From Planococcus salinus (GTDB lineage Bacteria; Bacillota; Bacilli; Bacillales_A; Planococcaceae), in NCBI RefSeq assembly GCF_003719725.1, contig NZ_RIAX01000002.1:372001-436000 (forward strand): 64,000 bases of DNA. Direction: 5' to 3'. The position numbers and the translations under genes were made by a program. Every line of letters begins with the position of its first letter. Position 1 is the first letter of the stretch. The notes beneath the pieces are model-generated. The model was not told the DNA's origin. It ran no database searches and saw only the letters and a program-made list of their open reading frames with translations. Below, in pieces: positions 7,779 to 17,557 of the stretch.

Positions 7779-8776
7779 TCCAGTGCGTCATCTATTGTTT
7801 TGACAGGCACAATTTCCATCTCTGTATCAATGTTCTCTGCGGTTTCAACGGCCAGTTCATAATTGCTTTCAGTGGTCCCTTCTGTCAGATCATCAGGGGC
7901 AAAGAAAATTTCGATGTCTTCCGTATCGGCGGCAATCACTTTCTGGTCGATGCCGCCGATGCGTCCCACTTCTCCGTTGCTTTCCATGGTGCCCGTACCG
8001 GCAATATCATATCCTTTTGTTATATCTTCCTCCAGCAATTGATTAAGAATTTCCAATGTAAACATCAGGCCTGCAGAAGGACCGCCAATTTGCTCCGAAT
8101 TGATGGTTACATCGGGTTCTGTCGTAATGTTTTTATCTTCTACGAACGAAATGCCCAAACCTGCTCGTTCCGGTTCCAAAGGCAGTGGGGAAAGCTCGAT
8201 GGTTTCTGTGATTTCCCTGTCTTCCCGTTCAAACACGACTTCCACTTGCTCGCCCGCTTCTTTGCCAGAAAGATAATTGACAAATTCCTGCATATCACTG
8301 AACTCCTGCTGGTCGATCGATACGACCCGGTCTCCAGGCTGAAGCACATCTTCAGCCGCTCCCCCTTCCAGCACATTCAGCACAAAGACACCGTTATTGT
8401 TCAGTTCATATGGCATTTCGGCCTTCTCAAATGCGACTTTTAACGCATTTACCTGCGAATCAGACATCAATTTCAATTGACGCACATTGTATTCTTCCTC
8501 ACTTTCGTGAGGGCTGCGCACTTGTTCAGGCTGAAGTATCTTGTAGCCGTCCTGGAACATCGAGAACAGATACAGACTGGGCGTGGCATTCATCATGGTA
8601 ATCGTCATTAAACTGAGAGTGCCTTCGTCGTCTTCGTCCCCACCCTGCACTTCAACGAAAGGTGACAACTCATATGCCCCGCCCGGCCTTGATATATAAG
8701 CATCCATTTGATACGTCGACAGAAATATGGCCAATGCGGTCACAAGAACAAAAACGATTACTTTATTGTTTTTCAT
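7751..8776 (-). CDS. ylbL: YlbL/SepM-type PDZ serine protease
   Basis: A 341-residue membrane-anchored protease: one N-terminal helix (residues 5-22), a PDZ domain (about 128-195) with NVLEGGAAEDVLQPGD, and a Lon-type proteolytic domain. The serine-lysine dyad is intact, with Ser234 in GGPSAGLM and Lys279 in GGIDQKV. B. subtilis YlbL takes part in DNA-damage checkpoint recovery by degrading YneA, and streptococcal SepM processes a peptide pheromone; either could apply. The active domain faces outside. The gene overlaps tmcAL tail to tail by 28 bases. It lies downstream of coaD, with no ylbJ or ylbK between them. Confidence 0.92.
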   Translation of the reverse strand: MKNNKVIVFVLVTALAIFLSTYQMDAYISRPGGAYELSPFVEVQGGDEDDEGTLSLMTITMMNATPSLYLFSMFQDGYKILQPEQVRSPHESEEEYNVRQLKLMSDSQVNALKVAFEKAEMPYELNNNGVFVLNVLEGGAAEDVLQPGDRVVSIDQQEFSDMQEFVNYLSGKEAGEQVEVVFEREDREITETIELSPLPLEPERAGLGISFVEDKNITTEPDVTINSEQIGGPSAGLMFTLEILNQLLEEDITKGYDIAGTGTMESNGEVGRIGGIDQKVIAADTEDIEIFFAPDDLTEGTTESNYELAVETAENIDTEMEIVPVKTIDDALDYLESLSPK

Positions 8777-8815
8777 AGCCTCACCTCCACTTTCCTTTTC
8801 CTGCTTAAAAGCAAA

Positions 8816-8833
8816 AAGCCACGATGCCGTGGC

Positions 8834-8835
<2 letters not shown>
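8816..8835 (-). terminator. Terminator overlapping the coaD stop codon
   Basis: Stem AAGCCACG / CGTGGCTT with a four-base loop and a minus-strand T-run. The coaD TAA (8836-8834) overlaps the base of the stem. Confidence 0.75.
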
Positions 8836-9881
<1,046 letters not shown>

Positions 9882-9962
9882 ACTATCGCCTCTTACTTTT
9901 AAAATTCTTATGCCATTGGAAGTGCTTGATGTTAAAATGAGTAGTGGAAAGGACGTGAAGTA

Positions 9963-10343
9963 ATGATTCAACGTTTCATTGAAATAGGAGAAGGCTACGG
10001 AGATATTTATGAACTCCGTGAACTGATCTCAACAAACTCCCATCGTTTTTTGCACGGTTTTGTGTTTGCTTCTTCAAATGCAGACGGAAAGACCGTACTT
10101 TCTCTGGCAGCTGCTTTAAAACCTGCTGAAGAAGGCAATTTCATGCCAATCTATATTTGTCGTGAAGGCATACCGGAAGGATCAAAAAGACTGGAAGTTT
10201 TTGAACAGGCTGTGAAGGAACTTGATCACTTGCCGATTCATATGGCGGTCAAACATTCCTCTGCCTATGTAGACAAAACTCTATATTTTAATCACTTAAT
10301 CGCTATCTTGAGGCTTAACCACTATATTCCGCCCATGCAATAA
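9963..10343 (+). CDS. Conserved hypothetical protein (possibly DUF7147)
   Basis: A 126-residue soluble protein, divergent from rsmD. It has a mixed alpha/beta look with no membrane segment, no signal peptide and no cofactor motif I can name; stretches such as HRFLHGFVFASS and FMPIYICREGIPEG look conserved. I recall a family of this size near ylbG in Bacillales, sometimes listed as DUF7147 and occasionally mis-annotated as a kinase, but I am not certain of the match. The ATG is preceded by AAAGGACGTGAAGTA, a reasonable ribosome binding site. It abuts the convergent ylbG end with no gap. Confidence 0.65.
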   Translation: MIQRFIEIGEGYGDIYELRELISTNSHRFLHGFVFASSNADGKTVLSLAAALKPAEEGNFMPIYICREGIPEGSKRLEVFEQAVKELDHLPIHMAVKHSSAYVDKTLYFNHLIAILRLNHYIPPMQ

Positions 10344-10616
10344 TCACAGCCCGATTTTATAGTCGTATTCTTTTGCTTTATCCGGCTTGGCATTCTCGTA
10401 TTCGGTTTTGATGAATGGACGGTATGATTCCAGCACTTGCTTGACATACGGCAATTTATTGAGCTTTGCTTTTGTGTTTTCAATCATATCCTGGTCCATA
10501 TAAAGGACTACATACTTCAGTTTACGGGAGATAAAGTGAACATGCCCGTATTTGCGAAGTGATTTCGCCTGTTTTAAATGATGCACATAAACAATGAGGC
10601 CTTGTCGGTCACGCAT
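10344..10616 (-). CDS. ylbG: YlbG family protein (DUF2129)
   Basis: A 90-residue basic protein of the YlbG/UPF0298 family, small and soluble, conserved beside rsmD-coaD across Bacillales. It opens [27 protein letters not shown], with a second block [21 protein letters not shown]; these look like the two halves of a compact alpha/beta fold. No function is established. The stop abuts that of the convergent 126-residue protein (10343/10344). AGAGGGAT precedes the ATG. Confidence 0.88.
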   Translation of the reverse strand: MRDRQGLIVYVHHLKQAKSLRKYGHVHFISRKLKYVVLYMDQDMIENTKAKLNKLPYVKQVLESYRPFIKTEYENAKPDKAKEYDYKIGL

Positions 10617-10765
10617 AATTATCCCTCTTTTCTTAGCTTATAGAATACCACAGGAAAGAAAAAAGCCGCAACTGGGGGATAGGCGCAAGTTTCGTCAGAT
10701 CCATTTTTCTAACCGGCTGGCGAATGCCATTCAAAAGCAGACTAACAATCCACTGCAGAATCCGC

Positions 10766-10771
10766 TATAAT
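10766..10771 (+). promoter_or_regulatory. Putative -10 element of the GDPD gene
   Basis: TATAAT lies 36 bases before the GDPD start codon. The -35 position 17 bases upstream reads TAACAA, which is weak, so this is a tentative promoter. Confidence 0.4.
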
Positions 10772-10807
10772 GGCGATAGAAATTTTTTTAAGGGGGCAAT
10801 TTACAGT

Positions 10808-11719
10808 ATGGGGAAGAAAACGAAAATAGGTCTTACAGCCGTAGCAGTGGGAGCTGCTGCATGGGCAGGATCTAAAGCAATAGCGAACCCGCAGAGCCGG
10901 CCGACTAAAAAAGTACTGAATTACAATCAGCCGGTTGTGTTGGCACACCGGGGAGGCGCTGGCATTGCTCCTGAAAATTCAATGGCTGCCTTTACTGCAT
11001 CTGCTGAACTTGGAGTACACGGGTTTGAAATCGATATTCGTTTAACGAACGATGAGGAAATCATCGTTTTCCATGATGAATACCTCGACAGAACGACAGA
11101 TGGAGCGGGGAAAGTGTCCGACATGACACTTGAGAAACTGCGGTCCTTCGAGCTGGGGTATCATTTCACCGATTTGAACGGACAGCATTCATACCGGGGC
11201 AAAGGCGAGCGGATTGTAACATTGCGTGAGTTGTTGGAAAAGTTCCCCCAAATGCATGTCAATATCGAGATGAAGGATTCTCCGGAAACGTATGAAGGAA
11301 GTTTGCTTCCCTCAAAATTATGGCGTCTGATCGAATCGATGGAAGTTCAGGACCGTGTCGTCGTGGCAAGTTTCTATGACGAACAAATTGACCGTTTTAA
11401 CCTGTATGCCCAGAATCGCATAGCTCTTGGAGCAGGTGAAAACGAAGTGAGAAAAGCCTACTCAGCCTTTACGAGTCAATTCGGTCATCTGTATCAGCCA
11501 CGGGCTGACGTATTTCAGATACCGGTAAAATCATCTGTATTCCGTCTCGATTCACCGCGTTTTATAGCGTTTTTGGAAAGCCGGAATGTTCCTGTCCATT
11601 ACTGGACCATTGACGAAGCCGATGCTATGCGTGCCTTGCTTGCTGCAGGCGCAAAAGGGATTATTACGGATCGCCCGGATATAGCAGTTGAAGTTGTTTC
11701 GGAAATTGAAGACAAATAA
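10808..11719 (+). CDS. Glycerophosphodiester phosphodiesterase
   Basis: About 303 residues of the GDPD family (TIM barrel). It hydrolyses glycerophosphodiesters to glycerol-3-phosphate and an alcohol, recycling membrane lipid or teichoic-acid breakdown products. Catalytic motifs are present: AHRGG, the metal-binding FEIDIR and FHDEYLDRTTDG, and a C-terminal YWTIDEADAM. A short hydrophobic N-terminal segment (about residues 6-22) could be a membrane anchor or signal. ATG 10808 is chosen because AAGGGGG lies ten bases upstream; the longer frame adds 28 residues without support. A terminator follows directly. Confidence 0.9.
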   Translation: MGKKTKIGLTAVAVGAAAWAGSKAIANPQSRPTKKVLNYNQPVVLAHRGGAGIAPENSMAAFTASAELGVHGFEIDIRLTNDEEIIVFHDEYLDRTTDGAGKVSDMTLEKLRSFELGYHFTDLNGQHSYRGKGERIVTLRELLEKFPQMHVNIEMKDSPETYEGSLLPSKLWRLIESMEVQDRVVVASFYDEQIDRFNLYAQNRIALGAGENEVRKAYSAFTSQFGHLYQPRADVFQIPVKSSVFRLDSPRFIAFLESRNVPVHYWTIDEADAMRALLAAGAKGIITDRPDIAVEVVSEIEDK

Positions 11720-11720
11720 A

Positions 11721-11751
11721 AAAATGTGCAGGGATTAACCTTGCACATTTT
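11721..11751 (+). terminator. Terminator after the GDPD gene
   Basis: AAAATGTGCA and TGCACATTTT form a stem (extended by GG/CC) around a short loop right after the stop codon, with a T-rich tail. Confidence 0.7.
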
Positions 11752-11851
11752 CTTATGTTTTGACTTATACGGCCGTCTGCGATGGCAGAAGACGCCATCA
11801 CTGACAAGTCCTCCAGCGCTTGTCGGGGCTATACAGGCGCCTGCGCTTTTC

Positions 11852-12298
11852 CTATGCAGAACAAGAGCAGCTGCCGCCTGTACCACAGCTTCCTCCGCAG
11901 GACGAGTCTGAAGAAAAGAATGGATTGCTCGATGGAATCTTGACTGATTCAGATACCGATCGTCCAAGAATAAAGCTGACCTGGTCCATCAAATCCTGCA
12001 ATTCATTTTCAGCAATCCGCAACGCCGCCACTGCTTCATTTAAATCCAACCGGCGTTTGTCAACACGGATCTGCTTCATCACCCGCTTATAATCCGGATG
12101 GTATTTGCCGAACCTTTGGACTTCTTCGTATTGATCTTTCAATCTTGCAAAAGCCTGAATTTCGTCTGCAAGATTTTTATCATGATAGACGGCGCGATAG
12201 GCTTCCCTGTATTGTTCGGCCTGCTCCGATTGTAAAATCATTTCGCTTAACTCTTCTGCAGAGTCAGTTATTTGAACCCATTCGTAGGTCATGATCAT
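11852..12298 (-). CDS. ricF: YlbF/RicF family regulator, RNase Y cofactor subunit
   Basis: A 148-residue helical YlbF/YmcA-type protein. In B. subtilis RicF joins RicA and RicT in a complex that steers RNase Y mRNA processing and affects competence, biofilm and sporulation. The N-terminal 115 residues are charged amphipathic helices; the tail carries four cysteines in CGGSCGTGGSCSC, matching the iron-sulfur ligands reported for the Ric complex. The ATG at 12298 has GAGGAGG eight bases upstream. The gene stands alone between two plus-strand genes. Confidence 0.88.
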   Translation of the reverse strand: MIMTYEWVQITDSAEELSEMILQSEQAEQYREAYRAVYHDKNLADEIQAFARLKDQYEEVQRFGKYHPDYKRVMKQIRVDKRRLDLNEAVAALRIAENELQDLMDQVSFILGRSVSESVKIPSSNPFFSSDSSCGGSCGTGGSCSCSA

Positions 12299-12369
12299 AA
12301 AGATTTCCTCCTCTACGGTTCAATAATAGCAGATATTACTTTATTTTAATACTTTTTGAGAGGAATGGC

Positions 12370-12858
12370 ATGATGGAACACTTAACAAATTTATTGCAGA
12401 ACATCCTGCAAAAAGGCAGTGACGAAGATATACAAGTCATTACGGATTTCCTTGCCAATATGGAGAAAAAGCAGCAAGGCGACTTCTCGACGTATTTGTC
12501 GGCCGCTCTGCATATGGAGAGGCAACTGGAACACGACAGGTGTACGATCGAGATGCCAATCACTCCCCTGATCCATAATACCGGAAAGAATCCTCATGGC
12601 GGAATATTGGCCACTCTCCTCGATACGGTCATGGGAACATTGGCAAACAGCAAATGCGATGAAGGATTCGCCGCTGTAACAACAAACTTGAATATCCATT
12701 ACTTGAGTGTGGCAACAGAACAAACTTTGCGTGCCGAATCGAAAATCCTGCGAAAAGGAAAACATACCATCGTTGTGGAAGGTTATGTCCTCGAGCCGGA
12801 TGGTAGATTACTTGCCAGTTCGACGGCTTCTTTTTTCATCATTCCCAAGTTCGGCTGA
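12370..12858 (+). CDS. PaaI-family hotdog thioesterase
   Basis: A 162-residue acyl-CoA thioesterase-like protein with a single hotdog domain. The diagnostic segment NPHGGILATLLDTVMG contains the HGG turn and the conserved aspartate that acts as catalytic base in the PaaI/YdiI group. The C-terminus follows the beta-strand pattern of the fold (HTIVVEGYVLEPDGRLLASST). About 50 helical residues precede the domain, longer than in minimal members. The substrate is unknown. Start: the first of two consecutive ATGs with GAGAGGA upstream. Its stop lies two bases from the convergent CAP-protein gene. Confidence 0.85.
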   Translation: MMEHLTNLLQNILQKGSDEDIQVITDFLANMEKKQQGDFSTYLSAALHMERQLEHDRCTIEMPITPLIHNTGKNPHGGILATLLDTVMGTLANSKCDEGFAAVTTNLNIHYLSVATEQTLRAESKILRKGKHTIVVEGYVLEPDGRLLASSTASFFIIPKFG

Positions 12859-12860
12859 CT

Positions 12861-13928
12861 CTACCTTTGCTCTGCAGCAGTCGGTTCTTGCTTCAGAAAA
12901 CTTTGCGTATAATATTTCCCGAAGACCCCTACCCCGATTTGGTTATAATCACGGCTCAGCAGGGTTTTCCGGTGATCGGGAGAATTGATCCAGCCGTGCA
13001 CCGCTTCTGCAGCATCATAGTATTGAGTGGCGGTGTTCTGTGCCGCTGCTTCAAAACTGATTTGAGCATCTGTTAGACGCTGGTCCAGAGCTTTCACTTC
13101 CAGCTCTTCACCAGAAGAGAAATTTTGCCTTGCCATCAATTGACTATGTTCCTTTGCCAACACATTGGCTCCCTGGTTGACAGCCAACGGCTTTCTCTGA
13201 TGATGCAGACGGTAGACATTGGTCAGGTCGATGATCTGTCTGGCATTGGCTTCATCTATTGCCTGTTGGAGACTGGAAGATGGAGTGACTTTCGGCAGTA
13301 ATTCACCCGAATACATCATGTCGTAAGGTTGGTGCCTGATAAGGGTTTCAGCATCGGTAAATCGGACAGCTTCCAAAACCTTATCTTCTTCATCAACATA
13401 CAGCTGCGCAAAGACATCTTCAAACCCGACTAAAATCCGGCTGCTTACATCTTCTGGACCCAGATTGAATGTGTACGTATTGGTACCGTATTTGACCGTC
13501 ACTTCGTTCTCAATGATAGTGAAACGATAAAGTTCATCAAGTGTCTGACCAATGGTGTAAGGTGCGGTATTAGAGGCCGTTCCCGCTGTATACACCTGCA
13601 CCACTTCTCCTTCAGTGGTGCCCACCATGATGAAGTTGGCGAACGACTGATTATAGACCCACCACTCATAGCCAAAAGCGGAAGGTTCGATTCTTTCAGG
13701 CATACCGTAATCCTCCAACCACTTTTCCGTTGATTTTCCAATATATGTGGACAGTCCCTCACTTGGCCTTTCAACATCCAACGGGGATTCGTTTATTTCC
13801 GGCAGTGGCAGTGGATCAACGGTTCTTGGAGCTTCCAATGTATCGTTCTCGTTGATGGACGTATCCACATAAAAGAACACAACCAGGATGATCGACAGAA
13901 TGATCATGATTCGCAATAAGTTTTTCAA
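12861..13928 (-). CDS. ylbC: CAP-domain protein, membrane-anchored (YlbC-like)
   Basis: 355 residues. A hydrophobic N-terminal segment (about residues 5-24) without a lipobox probably anchors the protein outside the cell. A CAP-associated N-terminal domain (about 50-210) follows, then a CAP/SCP domain (about 230-345) with the typical TNVYRLHHQRKPLAVN opening, the KEHSQLMA helix and the late SPDHRKTLLS. Layout, size and place next to ylbF match B. subtilis YlbC. CAP domains bind lipids or peptides or have unassigned roles in bacteria; no enzymatic claim can be made. Confidence 0.88.
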   Translation of the reverse strand: MKNLLRIMIILSIILVVFFYVDTSINENDTLEAPRTVDPLPLPEINESPLDVERPSEGLSTYIGKSTEKWLEDYGMPERIEPSAFGYEWWVYNQSFANFIMVGTTEGEVVQVYTAGTASNTAPYTIGQTLDELYRFTIIENEVTVKYGTNTYTFNLGPEDVSSRILVGFEDVFAQLYVDEEDKVLEAVRFTDAETLIRHQPYDMMYSGELLPKVTPSSSLQQAIDEANARQIIDLTNVYRLHHQRKPLAVNQGANVLAKEHSQLMARQNFSSGEELEVKALDQRLTDAQISFEAAAQNTATQYYDAAEAVHGWINSPDHRKTLLSRDYNQIGVGVFGKYYTQSFLKQEPTAAEQR

Positions 13929-14070
13929 TCGAACAGCTCCTATTCAGTCGGCTTTATGCAATTATAACAGCCGGCTGCATTCTGACACAATCTTGCCATT
14001 GCAACAACCGCTGAATTGATCTATTATTAAAGGAGCATTCAGTCAGTTTTGAGATAGAGGAGGAGATCCT

Positions 14071-14436
14071 ATGTATTTTGAAAATACAGGACTTGAAGAA
14101 ATTCGCGTAGATTTTACTTTGCTCGAGCATATTATGGGCAAACATGGATTAACGAAAGAAGGGCAATGGGATTACGAACGAGTAACATTCGATCGGAAAT
14201 TCGATGTCCGTGAAGGCAGATATTACTTACGGGTATTTGCATATGCTGTTGCTGGTGATATCGATTCCGGCGATGCCGTTGTTCATGTCATGAAACCGGT
14301 ACTCGGCAAGTATTACTATCCGTTCGGCGTTGAATACGGAGAAGATGAACATTTTCCGGAACACCTGATAAAAACTTGCGCCGAAATCTTAAATTCCATT
14401 CAAAAAGAAATCGCCGCTTTTGAAATCAAAGCATAA
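14071..14436 (+). CDS. YugN-like family protein
   Basis: A 121-residue soluble protein, acidic with many aromatics, resembling the YugN-like family of Bacillales. Recognisable blocks are LLEHIMGKHGLTKEGQWDYERVTFDRKF and KYYYPFGVEYGE. No catalytic motif or membrane segment is seen and no function is known. The ATG at 14071 is preceded by GAGGAGGAGAT-like sequence, a strong ribosome binding site, and a terminator follows immediately, so it is monocistronic. Confidence 0.78.
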   Translation: MYFENTGLEEIRVDFTLLEHIMGKHGLTKEGQWDYERVTFDRKFDVREGRYYLRVFAYAVAGDIDSGDAVVHVMKPVLGKYYYPFGVEYGEDEHFPEHLIKTCAEILNSIQKEIAAFEIKA

Positions 14437-14441
14437 AACTT

Positions 14442-14471
14442 CCGCAGTTCACCCTTGAACTGCGGTTTTTT
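14442..14471 (+). terminator. Terminator after the YugN-like gene
   Basis: CCGCAGTTC / GAACTGCGG stem, six-base loop, then six T. Confidence 0.85.
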
Positions 14472-14531
14472 CAAAAAATTTTTCATTATGTATTGATATT
14501 ATTGGAGATAGAATAACTTAGGAGGTAAATT

Positions 14532-15590
14532 GTGGCAAAGTGGCTGAATAAAAAAGTTTTTACGATCCTGCTGGCACTGGTGATCGTTGCCTTATTAGCA
14601 ATATACATACTGCCAATATCCATCCCTTTAATCATTGCGTTGATTACAGCCATTTTTCTCGAACCTTTTGTAGGTTTTGTCCAAAGACGCTTCAAATGGC
14701 AACGTAAACCCGCGGTCATTACAGTTTTCATTTTATTTTTGTTAATTGTTTCAGGCATCCTTTATTGGCTAGTGACACAAGTAATCGGACAGATCATCCA
14801 GATTTCAAAAAATGCTCCCGAGTATATAAATAGGATGACCGATATTTGGAACGAAGTAGAAGATTTCTTTTTCCGTTCCTCCAAAGAAATGCCCATAGAA
14901 GTTGTCACGTCATTTGAATCGGAATTTGCAGGCTTTCTGGAAGGTATCCGTGACTGGATACTAACCATCATCAATTACGATACCGTCACTAACCTGTTAA
15001 CCGGCATTCCTCCTTTTCTTGTGAGTTTTATCGTTTTTCTGATTGCCTTGTTCCTGTTCATGCTCGATTTACTGCGCCTGAAAGAGTTGCTCTTTAAGCG
15101 CTTTAAAGACACAACCGCTGAAAAAGTCCGGTTTATGGCCGCTCGCCTGAACAAAGTCATCTTCGGATTTTTGAAAGCCCAATTTTTAGTAAGCTGCATC
15201 ATCTTTGTTGTGTCATTGGTGGCACTGTACTTTATCACCCCGGAATACGCCTTGGTTATGTCCCTGGTCATTTGGGTGGTGGATTTCATCCCGATCCTGG
15301 GTTCCATCATCGTCCTGACTCCCTGGTTTATATATCAGTTCATCATTGGGGATGTGGTACAAGGAACTCAATTGGCCATTCTGGCATTGGTTTTGTTGAT
15401 TATTCGACGGACCGTCGAGCCGAAAGTCATGGGATCCCAAATCGGGTTGTCTCCGTTGGCAACTTTGATCGCCATGTTCATCGGCCTGAAGCTTATCGGC
15501 TTTCTGGGCTTTTTCATCGGCCCATTGCTGGTCATCTTATTCACTTCAGCCAAAGAAGCCGGAATGATTAAGTTTGATTTTAAAATCTAA
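14532..15590 (+). CDS. AI-2E family transporter (YtvI-like permease)
   Basis: A 352-residue polytopic protein with seven to eight membrane helices. Two come first (about residues 9-28 and 30-48), a third at about 60-82, then a long extracytoplasmic segment with few hydrophobic residues (about 83-150) typical of the AI-2E/PerM/YtvI family, and a C-terminal helical cluster including the conserved PILGSIIVLTPW and GPLLVILF. Family members export diverse molecules; the substrate here is unknown. The start is GTG at 14532 with GGAGG eight bases upstream. It converges on the ctaM-like gene with a shared terminator. Confidence 0.85.
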   Translation: MAKWLNKKVFTILLALVIVALLAIYILPISIPLIIALITAIFLEPFVGFVQRRFKWQRKPAVITVFILFLLIVSGILYWLVTQVIGQIIQISKNAPEYINRMTDIWNEVEDFFFRSSKEMPIEVVTSFESEFAGFLEGIRDWILTIINYDTVTNLLTGIPPFLVSFIVFLIALFLFMLDLLRLKELLFKRFKDTTAEKVRFMAARLNKVIFGFLKAQFLVSCIIFVVSLVALYFITPEYALVMSLVIWVVDFIPILGSIIVLTPWFIYQFIIGDVVQGTQLAILALVLLIIRRTVEPKVMGSQIGLSPLATLIAMFIGLKLIGFLGFFIGPLLVILFTSAKEAGMIKFDFKI

Positions 15591-15592
15591 CC

Positions 15593-15639
15593 AAAAAGAA
15601 CCTGAAGGATGGATTTCCATCTCCTCAGGTTCTTTTTTT
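15593..15639. terminator. Bidirectional terminator between the AI-2E gene and ctaM
   Basis: AAAAAGAACCTGA pairs with TCAGGTTCTTTTT, and an inner GGATGGA / TCCATC stem extends the hairpin. It has A-runs before and T-runs after, so it should work on both strands. The ctaM stop codon touches its right edge. Confidence 0.85.
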
Positions 15640-16099
15640 ATCCTCCCAGTATCGCTTTGAATACAGAAGTGGTATGTCCGCCTTCATAAATAACATACAG
15701 CAGCAAATAGACCATCACTCCGGTAATTGCTGTGAAAAACCAGACAACACTTGTAACCGGTCCGATTTTCCGGTGTTTATCCAAACGGTTTTTCCAGCCC
15801 CACCAGATGGTGATCAGCCCCATAACTCCCCCAGTGGTTGCCAGGGTGATATGGAAGATTAAGAAAATCGTATAATAGATCTTATATTCATCCGGTCCTC
15901 CGAAAGACGTATTACCGACAAATATGGTACGTGATAGATATATGATGAAGAAAGTTAAGGCTGCAGCTCCTGCACCCCACATCACTTTTTTATGGGCTTC
16001 AATTTTCCGACGGCGTATCAGATTCCAGCCGATCGCTACTAATATAGCGCTTAAAACGATAAAGAAAGTACTGATCGTCGGCAATAACGGCAAATTCAT
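15638..16099 (-). CDS. ctaM: DUF420 membrane protein, probable cytochrome oxidase assembly factor CtaM
   Basis: A 153-residue DUF420 protein with four clear membrane helices (about residues 8-26, 41-59, 75-98 and 118-140). It is related to B. subtilis YozB and S. aureus CtaM, the latter needed for heme-copper oxidase maturation. Conserved-looking features include the histidine in IFHITLATTGG and the HRKIGPVTSVVW loop, which could bind heme or copper. It follows ctaG with 21 bases between them, consistent with a shared transcript and a role in assembling the caa3 oxidase encoded just upstream. Confidence 0.82.
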   Translation of the reverse strand: MNLPLLPTISTFFIVLSAILVAIGWNLIRRRKIEAHKKVMWGAGAAALTFFIIYLSRTIFVGNTSFGGPDEYKIYYTIFLIFHITLATTGGVMGLITIWWGWKNRLDKHRKIGPVTSVVWFFTAITGVMVYLLLYVIYEGGHTTSVFKAILGG

Positions 16100-16120
16100 C
16101 TACTTTAATCTCCTTTTAGT

Positions 16121-17047
16121 TCACTGAGGGTTATGTCTGTGATAAGCCATCTCTTTTCTATCCAAAATAGCTTTTGCTGTAATCTCGTCAGCGTTATTTT
16201 GCTCATTCTTGAACCATTCATAAAAGAAAAACCACAGAAAGCCGGTAAAAATTGCTTCTTGAAGCACTTTCATGACAATACCGCCGGTTCGCTGGTCTTC
16301 AATCGTCGACATGCTCGTAAACAATTCAGGGCCTGTCAGATTTAACTGAGACAACGTTCCCATCGGCACACACAAAGCCATTGCCTGCAACCAGGCTTCT
16401 CCGTTCGTATAGGTCTCGTAGAAAGGTGTATCACTGAAAATGATGAGCGCACAAGCTGGTGTCATCAATACACTCAATCCGAACAGGTAACCGATTTTCT
16501 TCAACCCATGGAACTTGAAAGTCCCTTCCAAATTGTTCGAGACAGGCCACCAATACAATATGGCAGAAACGAACAGGATAATATTTACCAACGCATGAAG
16601 AACCATGCTCGATTTCACAAAATCGAATACCATAGGTATATGATAGAACGAAAAAATGATGCTGAACAAAATCAATATAAACAATGGTCTGGTAAAAAAC
16701 GTAAACAACGGTTTGACGATAGGAAGGTCAATAATCTTTCTCCACAACCAAGTCGGGATTCCCATGATGAAGAATGGTGGAATCAACAGCAGCAGCAGTC
16801 CCATCTGCAGCATGTGGACTGAAAACAGAATATGTCCAAGCAGATCAAGAGGAGCCCCTTTAATTGCATACAATAAAACCATAGCCGTCACAAAGAAAAT
16901 CGCTTCTTTGCTTTTTAACGGTTCACTGTTTTTGAATTTATCTCTCCATTTAACAGTAACCAAGAAATATAGAATCGTAATGAAAACGAGGATTCCCAAG
17001 TATACCGGACTCCACAGTGCCTGAAACCCGAAAATACTGATCGGCAT
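16121..17047 (-). CDS. ctaG: Cytochrome c oxidase assembly factor CtaG (caa3 type)
   Basis: A 308-residue membrane protein with seven or more helices, of the CtaG (caa3_CtaG) family; in B. subtilis CtaG is needed for active caa3 oxidase. Features match: an N-terminal SPVYLGILVFITILYF helix, the histidine-bearing HILFSVHMLQMGLLLL helix, and MTPACALIIF. It is separated from ctaF by a strong hairpin terminator, so it and ctaM probably have their own promoter. Note that it is unrelated to the mitochondrial Cox11-like CtaG of proteobacteria. Confidence 0.92.
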   Translation of the reverse strand: MPISIFGFQALWSPVYLGILVFITILYFLVTVKWRDKFKNSEPLKSKEAIFFVTAMVLLYAIKGAPLDLLGHILFSVHMLQMGLLLLLIPPFFIMGIPTWLWRKIIDLPIVKPLFTFFTRPLFILILFSIIFSFYHIPMVFDFVKSSMVLHALVNIILFVSAILYWWPVSNNLEGTFKFHGLKKIGYLFGLSVLMTPACALIIFSDTPFYETYTNGEAWLQAMALCVPMGTLSQLNLTGPELFTSMSTIEDQRTGGIVMKVLQEAIFTGFLWFFFYEWFKNEQNNADEITAKAILDRKEMAYHRHNPQ

Positions 17048-17166
17048 GCCAACATACCTCCTTTAACATAAGTACCCTCATTATATAGTGGCATCTCCCG
17101 TATATCAATGAACGAACTATGACAATTAAAAAGAAAAACGCAGGCAAAAGCGCAGACACATGAAAG

Positions 17167-17200
17167 AAAAAAAACCTCTTATCGATAAATCGATAAGAGG
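17167..17200 (-). terminator. Terminator after ctaF
   Basis: A 12-base-pair stem (17175-17186 with 17189-17200, CCTCTTATCGAT-type arms) followed on the minus strand by eight T. It ends the ctaB/C-F transcript before ctaG. Confidence 0.88.
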
Positions 17201-17223
17201 GTTTTTCAAATTCAGCTGTCTTC

Positions 17224-17556
17224 TTACCACCAAACGATTGTTACCAATGCCAGGATGGTGATAAAGGCAACGAACATGCCGCTGTACATGAAGAATGCGA
17301 TCATGCCTGTCCCTTTTTCTTTCAAGTGCATAAAGTGATAAAGCTGCAATACCACTTGCACTGCTGCCAGCAAAAGAATGATCGGTACGATCAGGTATGG
17401 CGAGAAATCAGCTGCTACTGCTGTGAATGCAATCAACGTCAGGAAAATCATCATTGCAAACGATGTCAGCTGTCCACGCATTTCCTCTGCTCTTTTACGG
17501 CGTAGAAACTCGTATTCCGTTTGTGATCTTTCAGTTGTCTGCTCATCATGTGCCAT
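17224..17556 (-). CDS. ctaF: Cytochrome c oxidase subunit IV (caa3)
   Basis: A 110-residue small subunit of the caa3 oxidase with three membrane helices (about residues 33-50, 56-74 and 84-106). Signature pieces are EMRGQLTSFAMMIFLT near the start and YHFMHLKEKG between helices two and three, as in bacterial subunit IV. It has no catalytic metal sites and stabilises the CuB region of subunit I. It begins one base after the ctaE stop, which indicates tight coupling in the operon. Confidence 0.93.
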   Translation of the reverse strand: MAHDEQTTERSQTEYEFLRRKRAEEMRGQLTSFAMMIFLTLIAFTAVAADFSPYLIVPIILLLAAVQVVLQLYHFMHLKEKGTGMIAFFMYSGMFVAFITILALVTIVWW

Positions 17557-17557
17557 A

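Noticed and set aside
12370-12858. Assignment of a specific thioesterase name
   Set aside because: The hotdog motif supports only the PaaI-type family; the substrate cannot be decided and no neighbouring pathway helps.
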